In this document: one piece after another, positions 26,206 through 35,063 of the stretch
How positions within the stretch are numbered: position 1 is the first letter of the stretch
How the letters are laid out: every line of letters starts with the position of its first letter
Assembly (NCBI GenBank): GCA_900314655.1
Contig: OMWC01000006.1
Location: 43,292-107,291, forward strand
Reading direction: 5' to 3'
Source of the DNA: an uncultured Prevotellaceae bacterium
GTDB lineage: Bacteria; Bacteroidota; Bacteroidia; Bacteroidales; Bacteroidaceae
Length of the DNA stretch: 64,000 nucleotides
Notes under the pieces: generated by a model
Seen by the model: only the letters and a program-made list of their open reading frames with translations
Told to the model about the DNA's origin: nothing
The model's database searches: none
Translations under genes and position numbers: made by a program

Positions 26206-27978
26206 TTATTCACCCTTTTCGAGCTTAGCCTTCAGCTCAGCCAGAGCATCGAGGTCACCGAGAGTAGTTCCGGCTGCCACGTTGTTGATAACAGGTGCGT
26301 CTTCCTTCTTGGGAGCGCGCTTGCGAGCGGCCTTCTTGGTATCCTCCTTAGCCTCCTCGAAGGTACGGCTGTGAGAGAGGATGATACGCTTGGTTTCCTT
26401 CACGAACTCAATCACCTTGAACTCGAGCTCTTCGCCCAGCTGTGCCTGAGTGCCATCTTCCTTAGCGAGGTGCTTAGGAGTAGCAAATCCTTCACCGCCT
26501 TCGTTCAGAGCGATAACGGCACCCTTGTCCATCATCTCGGTAATCTTACCCATGTGAACGCTACCGGGAGTGTAGAGGGTCTCGTATGTATCCCAAGGAT
26601 TGTCCTCAAGCTGCTTGTGACCAAGGCTCAGACGACGGTTCTCCTTGTCGATTTCGAGCACAACAACGTCGATCTCCTCACCAACCTGAGTGAACTCTGA
26701 AGGATGCTTTACCTTCTTGGTCCAAGAGAGGTCGCTGATGTGAATCAGGCCGTCAACACCTTCCTCCAGTTCAACGAAGATACCGAAGTTGGTGAAGTTG
26801 CGAACCTTTGCGGTGTGCTTGCTGCCAACAGGATACTTAACCTCGATAGCCTCCCAAGGATCTTCCTTGAGCTGCTTGATGCCGAGGCTCATCTTGCGCT
26901 CGTCGCGGTCGAGAGTGAGGATAACGGCCTCAACTTCGTCGCCAACGTGCATGAACTCCTGAGCAGAGCGGAGGTGCTGGCTCCAAGACATCTCAGAAAC
27001 GTGGATCAGGCCTTCAACGCCCGGAGCAATCTCAACGAATGCACCGTAGTCGGCGATGACAACAACCTTACCCTTCACGTGGTCACCCACCTTGAGCTCG
27101 CTGTCGAGAGCATCCCAAGGATGAGGAGTGAGCTGCTTCAGACCGAGAGCGATGCGCTTCTTCTCGTCATCGAAGTCGAGGATAACGACATTGATCTTCT
27201 GGTCGAGGGCAACAACCTCGTGAGGATCGCTTACGCGGCCCCAAGAAAGGTCGGTGATGTGGATGAGTCCGTCAACACCGCCGAGGTCAACGAATACACC
27301 GTAAGAAGTGATGTTCTTGACGGTACCTTCGAGAATCTGACCCTTTTCGAGCTTGCCGATGATTTCTTTCTTCTGCTGTTCCAGTTCGGCCTCGATGAGA
27401 GCCTTGTGAGAAACAACAACGTTGCGGAATTCCTGGTTGATCTTCACCACCTTGAACTCCATTGTCTTGCCTACGAATACATCGTAGTCGCGTATGGGAT
27501 GAACGTCGATTTGGCTACCTGGCAAGAAGGCCTCGATGCCGAATACATCAACAATCATACCACCCTTTGTGCGGCACTTGATGTAACCCTGGATAATCTC
27601 TTCGTTGTCCAGAGCAGCATTCACGCGCTCCCAGCTCTTGGAGAGGCGGGCTTTCTTGTGAGAGAGCAGCAGCTGGCCTTTCTTGTCCTCCTGGTTCTCC
27701 ACATAAACCTCAACAATGTCGCCTACCTTCAGGTCGGGATTGTAACGGAACTCAGAAGCGGGAATAATACCATCGCTCTTGTAGCCGATGTTCACGATAA
27801 CCTCTTTCTTGTCGAAGGAGATTACCTTACCCTCTACCACCTGGTGCTCACTTACCTTGTTCAAGGTCTCGTCGTAAGCCTTAGTGAGTGCATCCTTGCT
27901 GATGTTCACTGCAGAACCATTCTCAAACTGTTCCCAGTCGAATTCAGCCAGTGGCTGTACGTTCTTAAAATCTGACAT
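26206..27978 (-). CDS. rpsA: 30S ribosomal protein S1
   Basis: 590 residues with about six S1 RNA-binding repeats; visible repeats include GTVKNITSYGVFVDLGGVDG, GKVVVIADYGAFVEIAPGVE and AKVRNFTNFGIFVELEEGVD, each ending in GLIHISD or GLIHVSE. S1 brings mRNA to the 30S subunit, important in Bacteroidetes where Shine-Dalgarno sequences are weak. The C-terminus is Lys/Ala-rich (KKAARKRAPKKE). A consensus promoter lies ~100 nt upstream, leaving a leader of about 90 nt that might carry autoregulation, as in E. coli (inference). Confidence 0.97.
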   Translation of the reverse strand: MSDFKNVQPLAEFDWEQFENGSAVNISKDALTKAYDETLNKVSEHQVVEGKVISFDKKEVIVNIGYKSDGIIPASEFRYNPDLKVGDIVEVYVENQEDKKGQLLLSHKKARLSKSWERVNAALDNEEIIQGYIKCRTKGGMIVDVFGIEAFLPGSQIDVHPIRDYDVFVGKTMEFKVVKINQEFRNVVVSHKALIEAELEQQKKEIIGKLEKGQILEGTVKNITSYGVFVDLGGVDGLIHITDLSWGRVSDPHEVVALDQKINVVILDFDDEKKRIALGLKQLTPHPWDALDSELKVGDHVKGKVVVIADYGAFVEIAPGVEGLIHVSEMSWSQHLRSAQEFMHVGDEVEAVILTLDRDERKMSLGIKQLKEDPWEAIEVKYPVGSKHTAKVRNFTNFGIFVELEEGVDGLIHISDLSWTKKVKHPSEFTQVGEEIDVVVLEIDKENRRLSLGHKQLEDNPWDTYETLYTPGSVHMGKITEMMDKGAVIALNEGGEGFATPKHLAKEDGTQAQLGEELEFKVIEFVKETKRIILSHSRTFEEAKEDTKKAARKRAPKKEDAPVINNVAAGTTLGDLDALAELKAKLEKGE

Positions 27979-28076
27979 AAAATAAATAAAAATTTTGGTA
28001 CTCAGTACCCATTAAAAAATTAAACATGTGAATTAACTCAGCTTCATGCGTACGCGCAGGTGCGCAAAAAGCGGTG

Positions 28077-28108
28077 CAAAGGTACTGCTTTTTCCTTATA
28101 TGGCCAAA
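28077..28108 (-). promoter_or_regulatory. Promoter for rpsA
   Basis: On the minus strand TTTG (complement of 28105-28108) and TACCTTTG (complement of 28077-28084) with a 20-bp spacer. Start near 28070, giving a ~92-nt leader before ATG 27978. Confidence 0.8.
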
Positions 28109-28152
28109 TGTTTTTCGATTTTTCTTTGATTATAGAGGTGAAAATCAATGAT

Positions 28153-29121
28153 TTACTCCTTATAGATCTTTCGCATCAGGTAGTTGAGCCACCCGAAAGT
28201 GAAGCGAAACCATCGGTAGCTGCTCACTTCCATGCCTCCAAACCGGAGGATAAAGTCGCGATAGGGACTCTTCTTGAACGGGAGCCCTACATCCATGAAA
28301 TAGATGTGACGGAACTTGCGCTCATAAGCATCGCTGATGGCTCCCCAAACGGTAGCCGTGGCAGGATAGAGCAGGGGATGGCTCTTACGCTTGGAAGCCA
28401 GATACCACAGATAGGCATTATTGTTGGAATAGACGCATACGCAACCTCCAATAACCTTGCCGCGCCAGATTGTAGCGAACAACCGACAGCTTTCACCCTG
28501 TCCTAATTCCCAAAACTGCTTGGCGGGTGGGAGATAGCGACGGATCTTCAAGGAAGGAAACTGATTGAGCATCTTGTAGAACTTGCGAAACTGCTGATAG
28601 TCTTCCACTTGCTTGAATTCCACTTCCTGTTCTATCAGGCGATTGATACGCTCACTCATTTTCTCGTCTAAGCGCTCTTCGGGTGGCATGGAGTGAAGGG
28701 AATTGTGTACTTCCATCCAATGAACGGGGAAATAGCCTTCTTGCTTGAAATGCTTGTAGCCGAACATCTTTTGCGAGAGGTCGCTGAATTCGATATTCAG
28801 GCAGAGTTTGTGCTTCAGTTTCTGCGTGATAGCCGACAGCATCAGTTTGAAGACTTCCTCTTTGTTGATATCCGGGCTATATTCCCCTTCGCCATAGATT
28901 CGACCCTGTGTGAAGAGGTAGGGTGGTATCAGCGAACCACGACGCCTCAAAGTGGCCAACAAATGGGCAACGACTACGCCGTTCTCTTCTGCCACTACCA
29001 TATAAGGTGTTTGTCCTGAAGTTCGCTCACTGATGCGGAACAGTTCAGGACTATGGAAGAAACTCCGGCTTTCCATGGGGGGAAGATCTTCACTTTTTGT
29101 GATGATGCGTATCTCTATCAC
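28153..29121 (-). CDS. GNAT/FemAB-like acyltransferase family protein
   Basis: 322 residues, probably cytosolic. The C-terminal half (GKVIGGCVCVYSNNNAYLWY, PATATVWGAISDAYERKF, IYFMDVGLP) has the arrangement of the GNAT-like fold in FemAB/peptidyl-bridge enzymes and related Bacteroidetes acetyltransferases. The N-terminal half (SGQTPYMVVAEENGVVVAHL) looks like a second GNAT-type domain. Donor and acceptor are unknown. It stands alone: rpsA is transcribed downstream from its own promoter. Confidence 0.7.
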   Translation of the reverse strand: MIEIRIITKSEDLPPMESRSFFHSPELFRISERTSGQTPYMVVAEENGVVVAHLLATLRRRGSLIPPYLFTQGRIYGEGEYSPDINKEEVFKLMLSAITQKLKHKLCLNIEFSDLSQKMFGYKHFKQEGYFPVHWMEVHNSLHSMPPEERLDEKMSERINRLIEQEVEFKQVEDYQQFRKFYKMLNQFPSLKIRRYLPPAKQFWELGQGESCRLFATIWRGKVIGGCVCVYSNNNAYLWYLASKRKSHPLLYPATATVWGAISDAYERKFRHIYFMDVGLPFKKSPYRDFILRFGGMEVSSYRWFRFTFGWLNYLMRKIYKE

Positions 29122-29160
29122 ACCGCGAAAGTAATAAATCTTTTTAAAATCTGCAACTAC

Positions 29161-29193
29161 TTTGCACTTTTTAAGTGAAATTGCTTACCTTTG
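29161..29193 (+). promoter_or_regulatory. Promoter for nitroreductase operon
   Basis: TTTG at 29161-29164 and TACCTTTG at 29186-29193, spacer 21 bp; start near 29200. Confidence 0.7.
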
Positions 29194-29228
29194 CTAAACA
29201 ATTTGACATATAAAAGAGAAATAAGTAT

Positions 29229-29759
29229 ATGAAAGACTTCAAGGATTTGGCGCAGATGCGCCGCTCGCACAGAAAGTTTACCGATGAGGAAATAGCAGCC
29301 GAAGACGTCAAGCTGATACTTCGCGCAGCGCTGATGTCACCCACCTCAAAAGGCCAGCGTGCCTGGCAGTTTGTAGTAACAGACGACCCTGCCGACATTG
29401 AGAAGCTTGCCGATGCCAAAGATATGGGCGGACAGTTCCTGAAGGGTGCAAAGATGGTTGTGGCCGTTCTGGGCGATCCATTGCAGAATGATTGCTGGGT
29501 GGAGGATGGTTCCATTGCGGCCATCTCCATGCAATATCAGGCTGAAGACCTCGGACTTGGCTCCTGCTGGGCTCAGATGCGTGGCCGTGGTTTGACTGAT
29601 GGTACGAGTGCCGATACTGTTATCCGCGGCATTCTCGATATTCCCGAGAATCTATCCTGCCTGTGCCTGCTGGGATTCGGACATAAGGCCGATGAGCGCA
29701 AGCCTCAGAACGAAGACCGGCTGAAGTGGGAGAATGTACACGTAGGGAAGTTCAGTTGA
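29229..29759 (+). CDS. Nitroreductase-family FMN protein
   Basis: 176 residues, short for the family. RRSHRKFTDEEI (11-22) is the usual FMN-phosphate-binding start, APTS-like MSPTSKGQRAWQFVVTDD follows, and C-terminal LGLGSCWAQMRG and LCLLGFGHKADERKP complete the pattern. Such proteins are homodimeric NAD(P)H oxidoreductases acting on nitroaromatics, quinones or flavins; the physiological substrate is unknown. It has a consensus promoter and lies 34 nt before the DUF2520-KdsC-Maf genes. Confidence 0.88.
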   Translation: MKDFKDLAQMRRSHRKFTDEEIAAEDVKLILRAALMSPTSKGQRAWQFVVTDDPADIEKLADAKDMGGQFLKGAKMVVAVLGDPLQNDCWVEDGSIAAISMQYQAEDLGLGSCWAQMRGRGLTDGTSADTVIRGILDIPENLSCLCLLGFGHKADERKPQNEDRLKWENVHVGKFS

Positions 29760-29793
29760 GCATTTCACGTTAATATAACAGTTGAAGACACTG

Positions 29794-30558
29794 ATGAGAA
29801 TAGGATTGATAGGTGCAGGAAATTTGATGACAAACCTTGGCAAGGCGTTGGCCTCTGCCAAGGAGCATGAGATTGTGCAGGTGTGGAGCAGGACAAGGGA
29901 GTCTGCTCAGGCATTGGCTGCTGTTTTATGCACTCCTTTTACGACGGATTTAGACTGCGTCGTAGAAGCGGATGTCTATATCCTGGCCGTAAAGGATAGC
30001 GCCCTCGAATCTCTGATTCCACAACTCACCCGACTTCATCCCGATGCATTGTTCTTGCATACGGCAGGCTCTATGCCGATGGATGTGTTTAAGGGATATG
30101 GCCGTCATTACGGAGTGTTTTATCCCATGCAGACTTTCTCAAAAAACAAAGAGGTGAACTTCAGGGAGATACCGGTTTTTGTTGAAGCAAATAATGAGAA
30201 TGCTCTTGAGGTTGTGAAAAACCTTGCAGCAACCGTTTCCGATGCAGTCTATGAACTCACTACGGAGCAACGGAAATACCTTCATCTGGCAGCTGTCTTT
30301 GCCTGCAATTTCACGAATCATTGCTACGATTTGGCAGCCCGTGTGCTTGAACCGCAAGGCATCCCCTTCAATGTGATGTTGCCGCTTATTGATGAAACCG
30401 CACGTAAGGTTCATGATCTGTCTCCGCATGATGCCCAGACGGGACCGGCCGTTCGCTATGATGAGAATGTCATTAATCGGCAAATGGCCATGATTGATGA
30501 TGAAAATACCCGACAGATTTATAAACTCTTAAGCCAAAGTATTCATGATAAACTATGA
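29794..30558 (+). CDS. Rossmann-fold DUF2520 protein
   Basis: 254 residues from ATG 29794 (a TTG at 29782 would add four residues). An N-terminal NAD(P)-binding segment [18 protein letters not shown] resembles ProC-like reductases. It is followed by [14 protein letters not shown] and [16 protein letters not shown], and a helical C-terminal DUF2520 domain ([28 protein letters not shown]). It is related to 6-phosphogluconate dehydrogenase-like enzymes, with unknown substrate. It overlaps the KdsC-like gene by 14 nt. Confidence 0.85.
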   Translation: MRIGLIGAGNLMTNLGKALASAKEHEIVQVWSRTRESAQALAAVLCTPFTTDLDCVVEADVYILAVKDSALESLIPQLTRLHPDALFLHTAGSMPMDVFKGYGRHYGVFYPMQTFSKNKEVNFREIPVFVEANNENALEVVKNLAATVSDAVYELTTEQRKYLHLAAVFACNFTNHCYDLAARVLEPQGIPFNVMLPLIDETARKVHDLSPHDAQTGPAVRYDENVINRQMAMIDDENTRQIYKLLSQSIHDKL

Positions 30559-31084
30559 CTTGAAAAATATTCGCGCCATCGTGTTTGATGTGGATGGCGT
30601 GCTCTCGGCTGAGACCATTCCGCTTCCTGCCGTCAATCCGATGGATAGTGACGACGGACAGCCCATGCGTACCGTCAATATAAAGGATGGCTATGCCATT
30701 CAGCTGGCCTTGAAAATGGGGCTTCATCTGGCCATCATTACGGGCGGAACAACCCAAAGTGTGCGCCTGCGCTATGAGCGGCTTGGCATGAAAGACATCT
30801 ACATGGGTGCAGCCGTGAAGATTAAAACCTACGAAGAATTTAAGGCAAAATATAATCTTGCAGACGACGAAGTGATATATATGGGCGATGATATTCCAGA
30901 CTTGCAGATCATGCAGATTGTGGGGTGTCCGTGTTGCCCTGCCGATGCTTGTGCCGAAGTGAAAGAAATAAGCGTCTATATCAGCCATAAGAATGGAGGC
31001 TATGGATGTGCGCGCGATGTCATCGAACAAGTGCTCAAGGCGCAAGGTCTGTGGATGTCGGATGCGAAAGCCTTTGGATGGTAA
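30545..31084 (+). CDS. kdsC: 3-deoxy-D-manno-octulosonate 8-phosphate phosphatase (KdsC-like HAD)
   Basis: 179 residues. The HAD motifs are VFDVDGVLS (nucleophile Asp in DVDGV), AIITGG, and [11 protein letters not shown], with no cap domain, as in the tetrameric KdsC/YrbI subclass. It would remove phosphate from KDO-8-P in lipopolysaccharide core synthesis. Length is typical. It is inside a three-gene overlap/near-overlap cluster with the DUF2520 and Maf genes, an order I recall as conserved in Bacteroidales. Confidence 0.88.
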   Translation: MINYDLKNIRAIVFDVDGVLSAETIPLPAVNPMDSDDGQPMRTVNIKDGYAIQLALKMGLHLAIITGGTTQSVRLRYERLGMKDIYMGAAVKIKTYEEFKAKYNLADDEVIYMGDDIPDLQIMQIVGCPCCPADACAEVKEISVYISHKNGGYGCARDVIEQVLKAQGLWMSDAKAFGW

Positions 31085-31112
31085 GTGAAATGATGAAACA
31101 ATAAACGGAAGA

Positions 31113-31682
31113 ATGAAGAACTATAAGATTATACTGGCTTCCAACAGTCCGCGACGCAAAGAATTGTTGGCTGGCCTTGACGTTGAGTTTGAAGTGAAGG
31201 TATTGCCTGGCATTGATGAGAGTTATCCGGATAACTTGCCAGTAGAGGAGATTCCTCAATACATTGCTCAAGAGAAAGCCGAGGCTTATCGCAATCTGAT
31301 CGATGAAGATACGCTGGTGATTACAGCCGACACCGTTGTGGTGCTGGGCGATGAGATTCTCGGCAAGCCGAAAGACGACGAAGACGCTTGCCGGATGCTT
31401 CGCGAACTGAGTGGCAAGACGCATCAGGTGATTACGGGTGTCTGCCTCACGACACTCCGGAAGCAGAAACGGTTTGCCGTTACGACCAACGTTACTTTCA
31501 AGGCATTTACCGACGATGAAATCAATTACTATGTAAGCCATTATCACCCTTTGGACAAGGCTGGCGCCTATGGCATTCAGGAATGGATTGGCCATATTGG
31601 TGTAACGGCGCTCAATGGCAGTTACTTCAACGTGATGGGGCTTCCCGTTCAGCGCATCTATAGCGAAATGCAGCGTTTTTGA
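31113..31682 (+). CDS. maf: Maf-family nucleotide pyrophosphatase
   Basis: 189 residues. The Maf signature is LASNSPRRKELLAGL near the N-terminus, with ADTVVVLGDEILGKP in the middle and DKAGAYGIQEWIG near 150. Maf proteins hydrolyse dTTP/UTP and modified pyrimidine nucleotides; YhdE-type function is likely but the exact substrate is not readable. The last base of the TGA stop is also the first base of the 22-nt repeat array that follows. Confidence 0.94.
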   Translation: MKNYKIILASNSPRRKELLAGLDVEFEVKVLPGIDESYPDNLPVEEIPQYIAQEKAEAYRNLIDEDTLVITADTVVVLGDEILGKPKDDEDACRMLRELSGKTHQVITGVCLTTLRKQKRFAVTTNVTFKAFTDDEINYYVSHYHPLDKAGAYGIQEWIGHIGVTALNGSYFNVMGLPVQRIYSEMQRF

Positions 31683-31791
31683 AAGTATCATCCGTTGCCT
31701 TCCAAAGTATCATCCGTTGACCTTCAAAGTATCATCCGCTGCCTTCCAAAGTATGATCCGCTGGAAGTCAAAGTATCATCCGCTGAAGAAT
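31682..31791. repeat. 22-nt tandem array A (five units)
   Basis: Five units of exactly 22 nt begin at 31682, 31704, 31726, 31748 and 31770. The first 16 nt (AAAGTATCATCCGYTG) are nearly invariant; the last 6 differ (CCTTCC, ACCTTC, CCTTCC, GAAGTC, AAGAAT). It starts in the stop codon of maf and ends 17 nt before inverted-repeat element 2. The last unit shares 20 identical bases with array B at 56830-56849. Confidence 0.95.
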
Positions 31792-31808
31792 AGTGGATGA
31801 TGAAAAAA

Positions 31809-31940
31809 GGTGTAGGGGTGTAGGGGTGTACCCTATTTCCATAAACTTTATATTTTTACACGCGCGCGAACCTTTATATATTTTTTTATATTATATAAAA
31901 GTTATGAAAATAGGGTACACCCCTACACCCCTACACCCGT
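31809..31940. repeat. Inverted-repeat element 2: GGTGTAGG tandem arms
   Basis: The left arm has GGTGTAGG, GGTGTAGG, GGTGTACC (31809-31832) and continues CTATTTCCATAAACTTTATA. The right arm (to about 31938) is its reverse complement with few mismatches, a stem of roughly 45 bp. The core is AT-rich with a CGCGCGCG run at 31861-31868. It lies between convergent maf and fbp and could terminate both, but it is far larger than a terminator and shares its plan with elements 1 and 3. Confidence 0.9.
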
Positions 31941-31947
31941 ACAGTCT

Positions 31948-33936
31948 TTATCGTTTCTCTTTGATAAAGCCGTGGCGATAGGCGTAGAGCAATTCTTTGA
32001 GGTCAGCTATCTGACGCTTCAGGTCTTCACCCTTGTCTGTGTCGGCTACCAGCATGCGATGGGCACTCATCTCTACGATTTGCGTGGTTGACTTGATGTC
32101 GGTTCCTCGCTTTATGGCATCTTCTTCACTTGTGAACGGCTCGTGCTGAACCAGTTGGAATCCGCGGCTATGATAGACGAGCGTGTATCCAGCAATACCC
32201 GTTTCGGCATGGTAGGCCTGTGAGAATCCTCCGTCGATCACCATCAGTTTGCCGTTTGCCTTGACAGGATTCTCTCCGCTTGAGGCATGTACGGGAACAT
32301 GACCGTTGATGATATGCCTGTCGGTGCCTTCCACGCCGAAGGCATCCAGTATTCCATCTACGATCTGCTCATTATCGCGAAGCTTGAAATAGTTGCCTTT
32401 CTCTTCCTTGAAGGTTGACTTGTCGGTGAGGAAATAGCGCTCGAAGGTGGCCATCTTCGACTTGTCGAAGAGAATGCTGTCGGGGCCGCACCAGAGGTAG
32501 AGGAAATAATCCTTCGCATAGAGGCGTTCCTCGGGATCGCTGTCTGTCTGGAAAGCCGTACGGATCATCATGCCCGTCTGATGCATCAGTTCGCGGCCGC
32601 TATAGTTTCTGTCCTTGTAGAGATTCACTTCGCGCAGGGTTCCGTCTTCATTCAAGGGGACGGAGGCATGGAAGAGCAGGTTGTGGTTCACGATGGAGTA
32701 CATGCAGCCGTGAGATAGCAGCATGCGGATATGCTTGTGGAGCTTTTCGCTCATCATGAAGGAATGGTGAAGCTTGTCCATCAGCGCTTGCTCGTCTTCC
32801 GTTAATGCATTGGGATTGCTGGGGTCGATGGTGGGGAAGCAGCAGGTTTTCATCTCATATTCCTTGCCATCCACGACATAGACTTTTTTCTGGAAATCAA
32901 TATTCTCCAGCACGCATCGGTCGAGCATTCTCCATTCGGGATGTTTGTGGAAGAGCTGGGCTTCCACCTTGAACTGAAGCACGGCGATGGCCTTGTGCAT
33001 CTGAGCCGTCAGCCGTGCACTCTTGGCATCCATTTCCTCTGCTCCGCCACTTGTTTTCGGGATGAATACCGTGCAGGGGTCGTCCTTGTAGGTCTCCATT
33101 GCGAATGTGGCCAATGGCACGAGGTTGATGCCGTAGCCTTCCTCGATGGTAGCGAGATTGGCATAGCGGAGAGAGAGGCGAATGACGTTGCAGATACATG
33201 CGTCGTTACCAGCGGCAGCACCCATCCATAGGATGTCGTGGTTGCCCCATTGGATATCCCAGTCCTTATAGCCTTTGAGCATGTCGAGAATGAGATGTGC
33301 CCCCGGGCCACGGTCGAAGATGTCGCCAAGGATGTGCAATTTGTCGATGACAAGTCGCTGGATAACGTGACAGATGGCTATGATGAAATCGTCTGAGCGT
33401 CCGGTGGAGACAATGGATTCGATGATGCTCTCCACGTAGGCGGCCTTGTCGTGGTCGTCGGTACGTTCATGAAGCAGTTCTTCGATTACGTAGGCAAAAT
33501 CGGCCGGCAAAGCCTTGCGCACCTTAGAGCGTGTGTATTTGCTGGATACGTCGCGACATACCCGAACCAAGCGGTAAATCACGACACTATACCATTCGTC
33601 GATGTCTTCTTCTTCCGACTTCACCACTTCCAGTTTCTGTTCCGGATAATAGATTAGGGTGCAAAGGTCTCGCTTGATGGCGTCGCGTATTTCATTTCCG
33701 AATATTTCGTTTACCTTTCGCTTGATATTACCTGAAGCATTCTTCAGCACATGTTGAAATGCGGCGAACTCTCCGTGGAGGTCAGCCAGGAAATGCTCCG
33801 TGCCTTTGGGTAGGTTAAGGATGGCTTGCAGGTTGATGATCTCCGTGCTGGCCTCAGCTACATTTGGGAATGAATGTGACAAAAGCGTCAGGTATCTCAA
33901 GTCTTTGTCAATATCATACTGATTGTTGTTACTCAT
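31948..33936 (-). CDS. fbp: Fructose-1,6-bisphosphatase, class III
   Basis: 662 residues, a usual length for class III (Firmicutes/Bacteroidetes-type) FBPase. A calcineurin-like metallophosphatase core is visible: LADLHGEFAAF, GDIFDRGPGAHL and WGNHDILWMGAA, with INGHVPVHA downstream. It dephosphorylates fructose-1,6-bisphosphate in gluconeogenesis. Last gene in a minus-strand run starting at purU; 26 nt separate it from the upstream glycosyltransferase-like gene. The inverted-repeat element begins 8 nt after its stop. Confidence 0.96.
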   Translation of the reverse strand: MSNNNQYDIDKDLRYLTLLSHSFPNVAEASTEIINLQAILNLPKGTEHFLADLHGEFAAFQHVLKNASGNIKRKVNEIFGNEIRDAIKRDLCTLIYYPEQKLEVVKSEEEDIDEWYSVVIYRLVRVCRDVSSKYTRSKVRKALPADFAYVIEELLHERTDDHDKAAYVESIIESIVSTGRSDDFIIAICHVIQRLVIDKLHILGDIFDRGPGAHLILDMLKGYKDWDIQWGNHDILWMGAAAGNDACICNVIRLSLRYANLATIEEGYGINLVPLATFAMETYKDDPCTVFIPKTSGGAEEMDAKSARLTAQMHKAIAVLQFKVEAQLFHKHPEWRMLDRCVLENIDFQKKVYVVDGKEYEMKTCCFPTIDPSNPNALTEDEQALMDKLHHSFMMSEKLHKHIRMLLSHGCMYSIVNHNLLFHASVPLNEDGTLREVNLYKDRNYSGRELMHQTGMMIRTAFQTDSDPEERLYAKDYFLYLWCGPDSILFDKSKMATFERYFLTDKSTFKEEKGNYFKLRDNEQIVDGILDAFGVEGTDRHIINGHVPVHASSGENPVKANGKLMVIDGGFSQAYHAETGIAGYTLVYHSRGFQLVQHEPFTSEEDAIKRGTDIKSTTQIVEMSAHRMLVADTDKGEDLKRQIADLKELLYAYRHGFIKEKR

Positions 33937-33962
33937 AGATTATCGTTCAATTCTTTAAGTTA

Positions 33963-35063
33963 TTATTGTATGTTTGCTTTATAGAGAAGTTTCTTGATTT
34001 TGCGGGTGCCTCGGTCGTTCTTGGCTTCCATGGGCATGAATCCTTCCTCAAGGCCCAGGGATTCGTGAAGTATCTGGAGGATGCGTGCCAATGTCTTGCG
34101 CTCCTTCAGAAGTTGGAGCACATCCGTGACTTTCCGCTCGTTGTAGTCGGTGAATCGTAGGGTGGAGTAGAGGTCTGCCACATGCCGCCTTGAAAGGGTT
34201 CCTTTCTGCATCTCATGGATGAAATTAAGAATCACCGTGCATACCCTTACGTCAGCATCACCGGCATGCTTTTCCTCGGAATACTCTTTGAGCAGGAAAG
34301 GTTTTAGCAGGGCTTTGTCCTCGGGGAGCGGATGGTTGTTCTTTTTGCTTCTTGCCGGGAAGCGGTCGATGCCTGCTATGGTCTGAGGGGCAATCTGCAA
34401 GAGTGAGGCCCCTTGCCGGATTTCCTGCAGTACGCCTTCCTCATCGGCATGAAGCAGTATCTTTCGCCAAGAATCTTCTGAAAGTGAACGCACGCGTTCA
34501 GCATCTTCCAATGATATGCCTTGGCTTTCCGGATCTTGTGATAGTCCAAGGCGCAGCAAGGTGTTTTCCGCAAGCTTGTCGTCTTTTGACATCACCATGA
34601 AGCTATGGCTGTCGAGCACTTTCTGATAGAGTTTCAGATAGAGCAGGTTCATGTCTTCTTCTGAAATCTTGTTCGTATAGCGTGCATCCGGAATAAGAAC
34701 CACTCTGTCGTTCCACGTATCGTTATATTCCAACAGGGGGTAGATACCGATCTTGAGCAAGTGTTGCTGTTCCTGTTCGGTGACGGCAACAATGGCATGT
34801 GCATTCTTGATCATCCAGCGCTGGAAGATGAGCAGCTTGGGCATCTTGCAAAGCCAGTAGTTGCGAAGCACATTCCAAGGCATGAGTTGCTTGCCTGGTG
34901 AAATCACGACAGGTTTCAGATGGTTGCGGCACCATAACATCACTCGCCAAGCCGTCCAACTCCAACATACGTGGATGTGCACGATGTCGGGCTTTTCGTT
35001 CAGCGCCTTCAGCTTGAAGGCCTTGAAGGATTGGGCGGTATTGTTATAGTGTAATACTTTCAT
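33963..35063 (-). CDS. Glycosyltransferase-like protein with atypical C-terminal half
   Basis: 366 residues. The N-terminal ~170 residues resemble the acceptor domain of GT4 enzymes (NEKPDIVHIHVCWSW, KPVVISPGKQLMPWNVL, IVAVTEQEQQHLLKIG, VVLIPDARYT). The expected donor-binding half with its EX7E-type motif is absent. Instead residues 170-366 form a charged helical region (LEDAERVRSLSEDSWRKILL, RKVTDVLQLLKERKTLARIL). It overlaps the GT2 gene by 4 nt. Either a degenerate transferase or a subunit that works with its GT2 neighbour; both are inference. Confidence 0.7.
   Translation of the reverse strand: MKVLHYNNTAQSFKAFKLKALNEKPDIVHIHVCWSWTAWRVMLWCRNHLKPVVISPGKQLMPWNVLRNYWLCKMPKLLIFQRWMIKNAHAIVAVTEQEQQHLLKIGIYPLLEYNDTWNDRVVLIPDARYTNKISEEDMNLLYLKLYQKVLDSHSFMVMSKDDKLAENTLLRLGLSQDPESQGISLEDAERVRSLSEDSWRKILLHADEEGVLQEIRQGASLLQIAPQTIAGIDRFPARSKKNNHPLPEDKALLKPFLLKEYSEEKHAGDADVRVCTVILNFIHEMQKGTLSRRHVADLYSTLRFTDYNERKVTDVLQLLKERKTLARILQILHESLGLEEGFMPMEAKNDRGTRKIKKLLYKANIQ

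Noticed and set aside
26704..27975. 423-residue plus-strand reading opposite rpsA
   Set aside because: Antisense shadow of a highly biased ribosomal protein gene; no start context, promoter or recognisable domain.
31809..31940. Simple bidirectional terminator for maf and fbp
   Set aside because: It may terminate transcription, but the ~45-bp stem with tandem 8-nt units is much larger than needed, and matching elements occur between same-strand and divergent genes.
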